DNA from: Deltaproteobacteria bacterium
GTDB lineage: Bacteria > Myxococcota_A > Polyangia > GCA-2747355 > JADLHG01
Length of the DNA: 64,000 nt
Assembly (NCBI GenBank): GCA_020848905.1
Contig: JADLHG010000031.1
Coordinates: 310,001 to 374,000, forward strand
Direction of reading: 5' to 3'
In this document: positions 63,564 to 64,000 of the stretch, piece by piece
Layout: the number at the start of each line of letters is the position of its first letter
Position numbering within the stretch: the stretch's first letter is position 1
Translations under genes and position numbers: made by a program
Notes under the pieces: generated by a model
Told to the model about the DNA's origin: nothing
What the model saw: the letters and a program-made list of their open reading frames with translations, nothing else
Database searches by the model: none

Positions 63564-63615
63564 GGGCGGTCGCGATTATACTGCCCGGGTCGCCCCGCGG
63601 AGTCCCTCACGTCGC
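63564..63615. promoter_or_regulatory. Divergent promoter with overlapping -10 boxes
   Basis: ATTATACT at 63575-63582 reads TATACT on the plus strand (63577-63582) and a perfect TATAAT on the minus strand (63580-63575). Both divergent genes may therefore use the same spot, the minus-strand one with a leader of only a few bases. No clear -35 boxes were found on either side. Confidence 0.5.
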
Positions 63616-64000
63616 ATGTACGCCGGCCGCACGGTCGCTCTCATCGTTCCCGCTCTCGACGAGGAGGAGGCGCTCGGGCCGCTCCTCGCCGCGGTGGAGC
63701 GGACCGTCGTCGACCGGCTGATCGTGGTCGACAACGGTTCGACGGATGGGACGGCGGACGTAGCTCGCCGCGCGGGCGCGCTCGTCGTCTCCGAGCCCCG
63801 GCGGGGCTACGGGCGGGCCTGTCTGGCGGGGATCGCCGCTGCCGAGGGGGCCGAGTGGCTGGCCTTCATGGACGGGGACGGCAGCGACGACCCGACCGAG
63901 CTCCCGGCGCTCCTGCGCCGCCTCGAGCGCGGAGCGGAGCTCGTGGTGGGTTCGAGGGTCCTCGGCGGGGCGGAGCGCGGCGCCCTCACCCCCTTGCAGC
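63616..64000 (+). CDS. GT2 family glycosyltransferase, partial
   Basis: The first 128 residues of a DPM1/DPG-synthase-like glycosyltransferase that runs off the window. The nucleotide-binding start VALIVPALDEEEALGPLL, the segment IVVDNGSTDGTADVA and the metal-binding DGDGSDDP are clear. These enzymes transfer a sugar from a nucleotide donor to a lipid phosphate or glycan. It is paired divergently with the DUF2064 gene, a recurrent neighbour. The missing C-terminus would show whether membrane helices are present. Confidence 0.88.
   Translation, partial: MYAGRTVALIVPALDEEEALGPLLAAVERTVVDRLIVVDNGSTDGTADVARRAGALVVSEPRRGYGRACLAGIAAAEGAEWLAFMDGDGSDDPTELPALLRRLERGAELVVGSRVLGGAERGALTPLQ

Overview
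The window is about 64 kb of very GC-rich DNA from a Gram-negative bacterium. Several features point to Myxococcota or a related former deltaproteobacterial lineage: many lipoproteins with clear lipoboxes, a secreted protein ending in a MYXO-CTERM-like sorting tail (Cys, hydrophobic helix, Arg cluster), PKD, kelch and proline-rich surface proteins, and an alpha-2-macroglobulin/PBP1C pair. The taxonomic call is an inference; there is no rRNA gene here. I see no phage, insertion sequence or CRISPR array, so this reads as a chromosomal core and accessory mosaic.

Region by region: (1) 1-1556, polysaccharide export genes on the minus strand (a Wzz-like chain-length protein cut by the window edge, and a Wza-like lipoprotein). 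(2) 1608-10665, oligoendopeptidase F, a LysR regulator divergent from a Tat-exported lipoprotein intradiol dioxygenase, a secreted kelch lipoprotein followed by a metzincin-type zinc protease, and a TetR regulator. (3) 10673-19823, pbpC overlapping a 1899-residue thioester alpha-2-macroglobulin gene, divergent from an ECF-type sigma factor. (4) 19942-20026, a tRNA-Leu(UAG) with its own promoter. (5) 20089-25728, several unrecognised lipoproteins and secreted proteins, a free-standing GspE-N (MshEN) protein and a TMTC/PMT-like membrane protein. (6) 25903-27606, a NodU/CmcH carbamoyltransferase. (7) 27788-33896, the protein quality-control block tig-clpP-clpX-lon. (8) 33904-38311, a PKD lipoprotein, a membrane TPR protein and the MYXO-CTERM-like protein. 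(9) 38378-44956, a cluster of a membrane aminopropyltransferase-like protein, DUF350, a small membrane protein and a DUF4178 zinc-ribbon protein, behind a FeoA-FeoB fusion. (10) 44961-55794, complex I genes nuoABCDHI and nuoJKLMN, without nuoEFG and split by an opposing lipoprotein gene. (11) 56053-62895, TCA-cycle genes sucA-sucB and, convergently, acnA. (12) 62892-64000, a DUF2064 nucleotidyltransferase-like gene overlapping acnA, and the start of a GT2 glycosyltransferase.

Functionally the window joins respiration (complex I, 2-oxoglutarate dehydrogenase E1/E2, aconitase, ferrous iron import) with proteostasis (trigger factor, ClpXP, Lon, PepF) and envelope biology (polysaccharide export, A2M-PBP1C protease defence, lipoproteins). 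The most interesting less-described candidate is the DUF4178/DUF350/aminopropyltransferase-like cluster at 38378-42419, which resembles predicted membrane modification operons of unknown chemistry and here lies downstream of nuoJKLMN-feoAB. All membrane-segment and domain positions were estimated by eye, and no database search was run.
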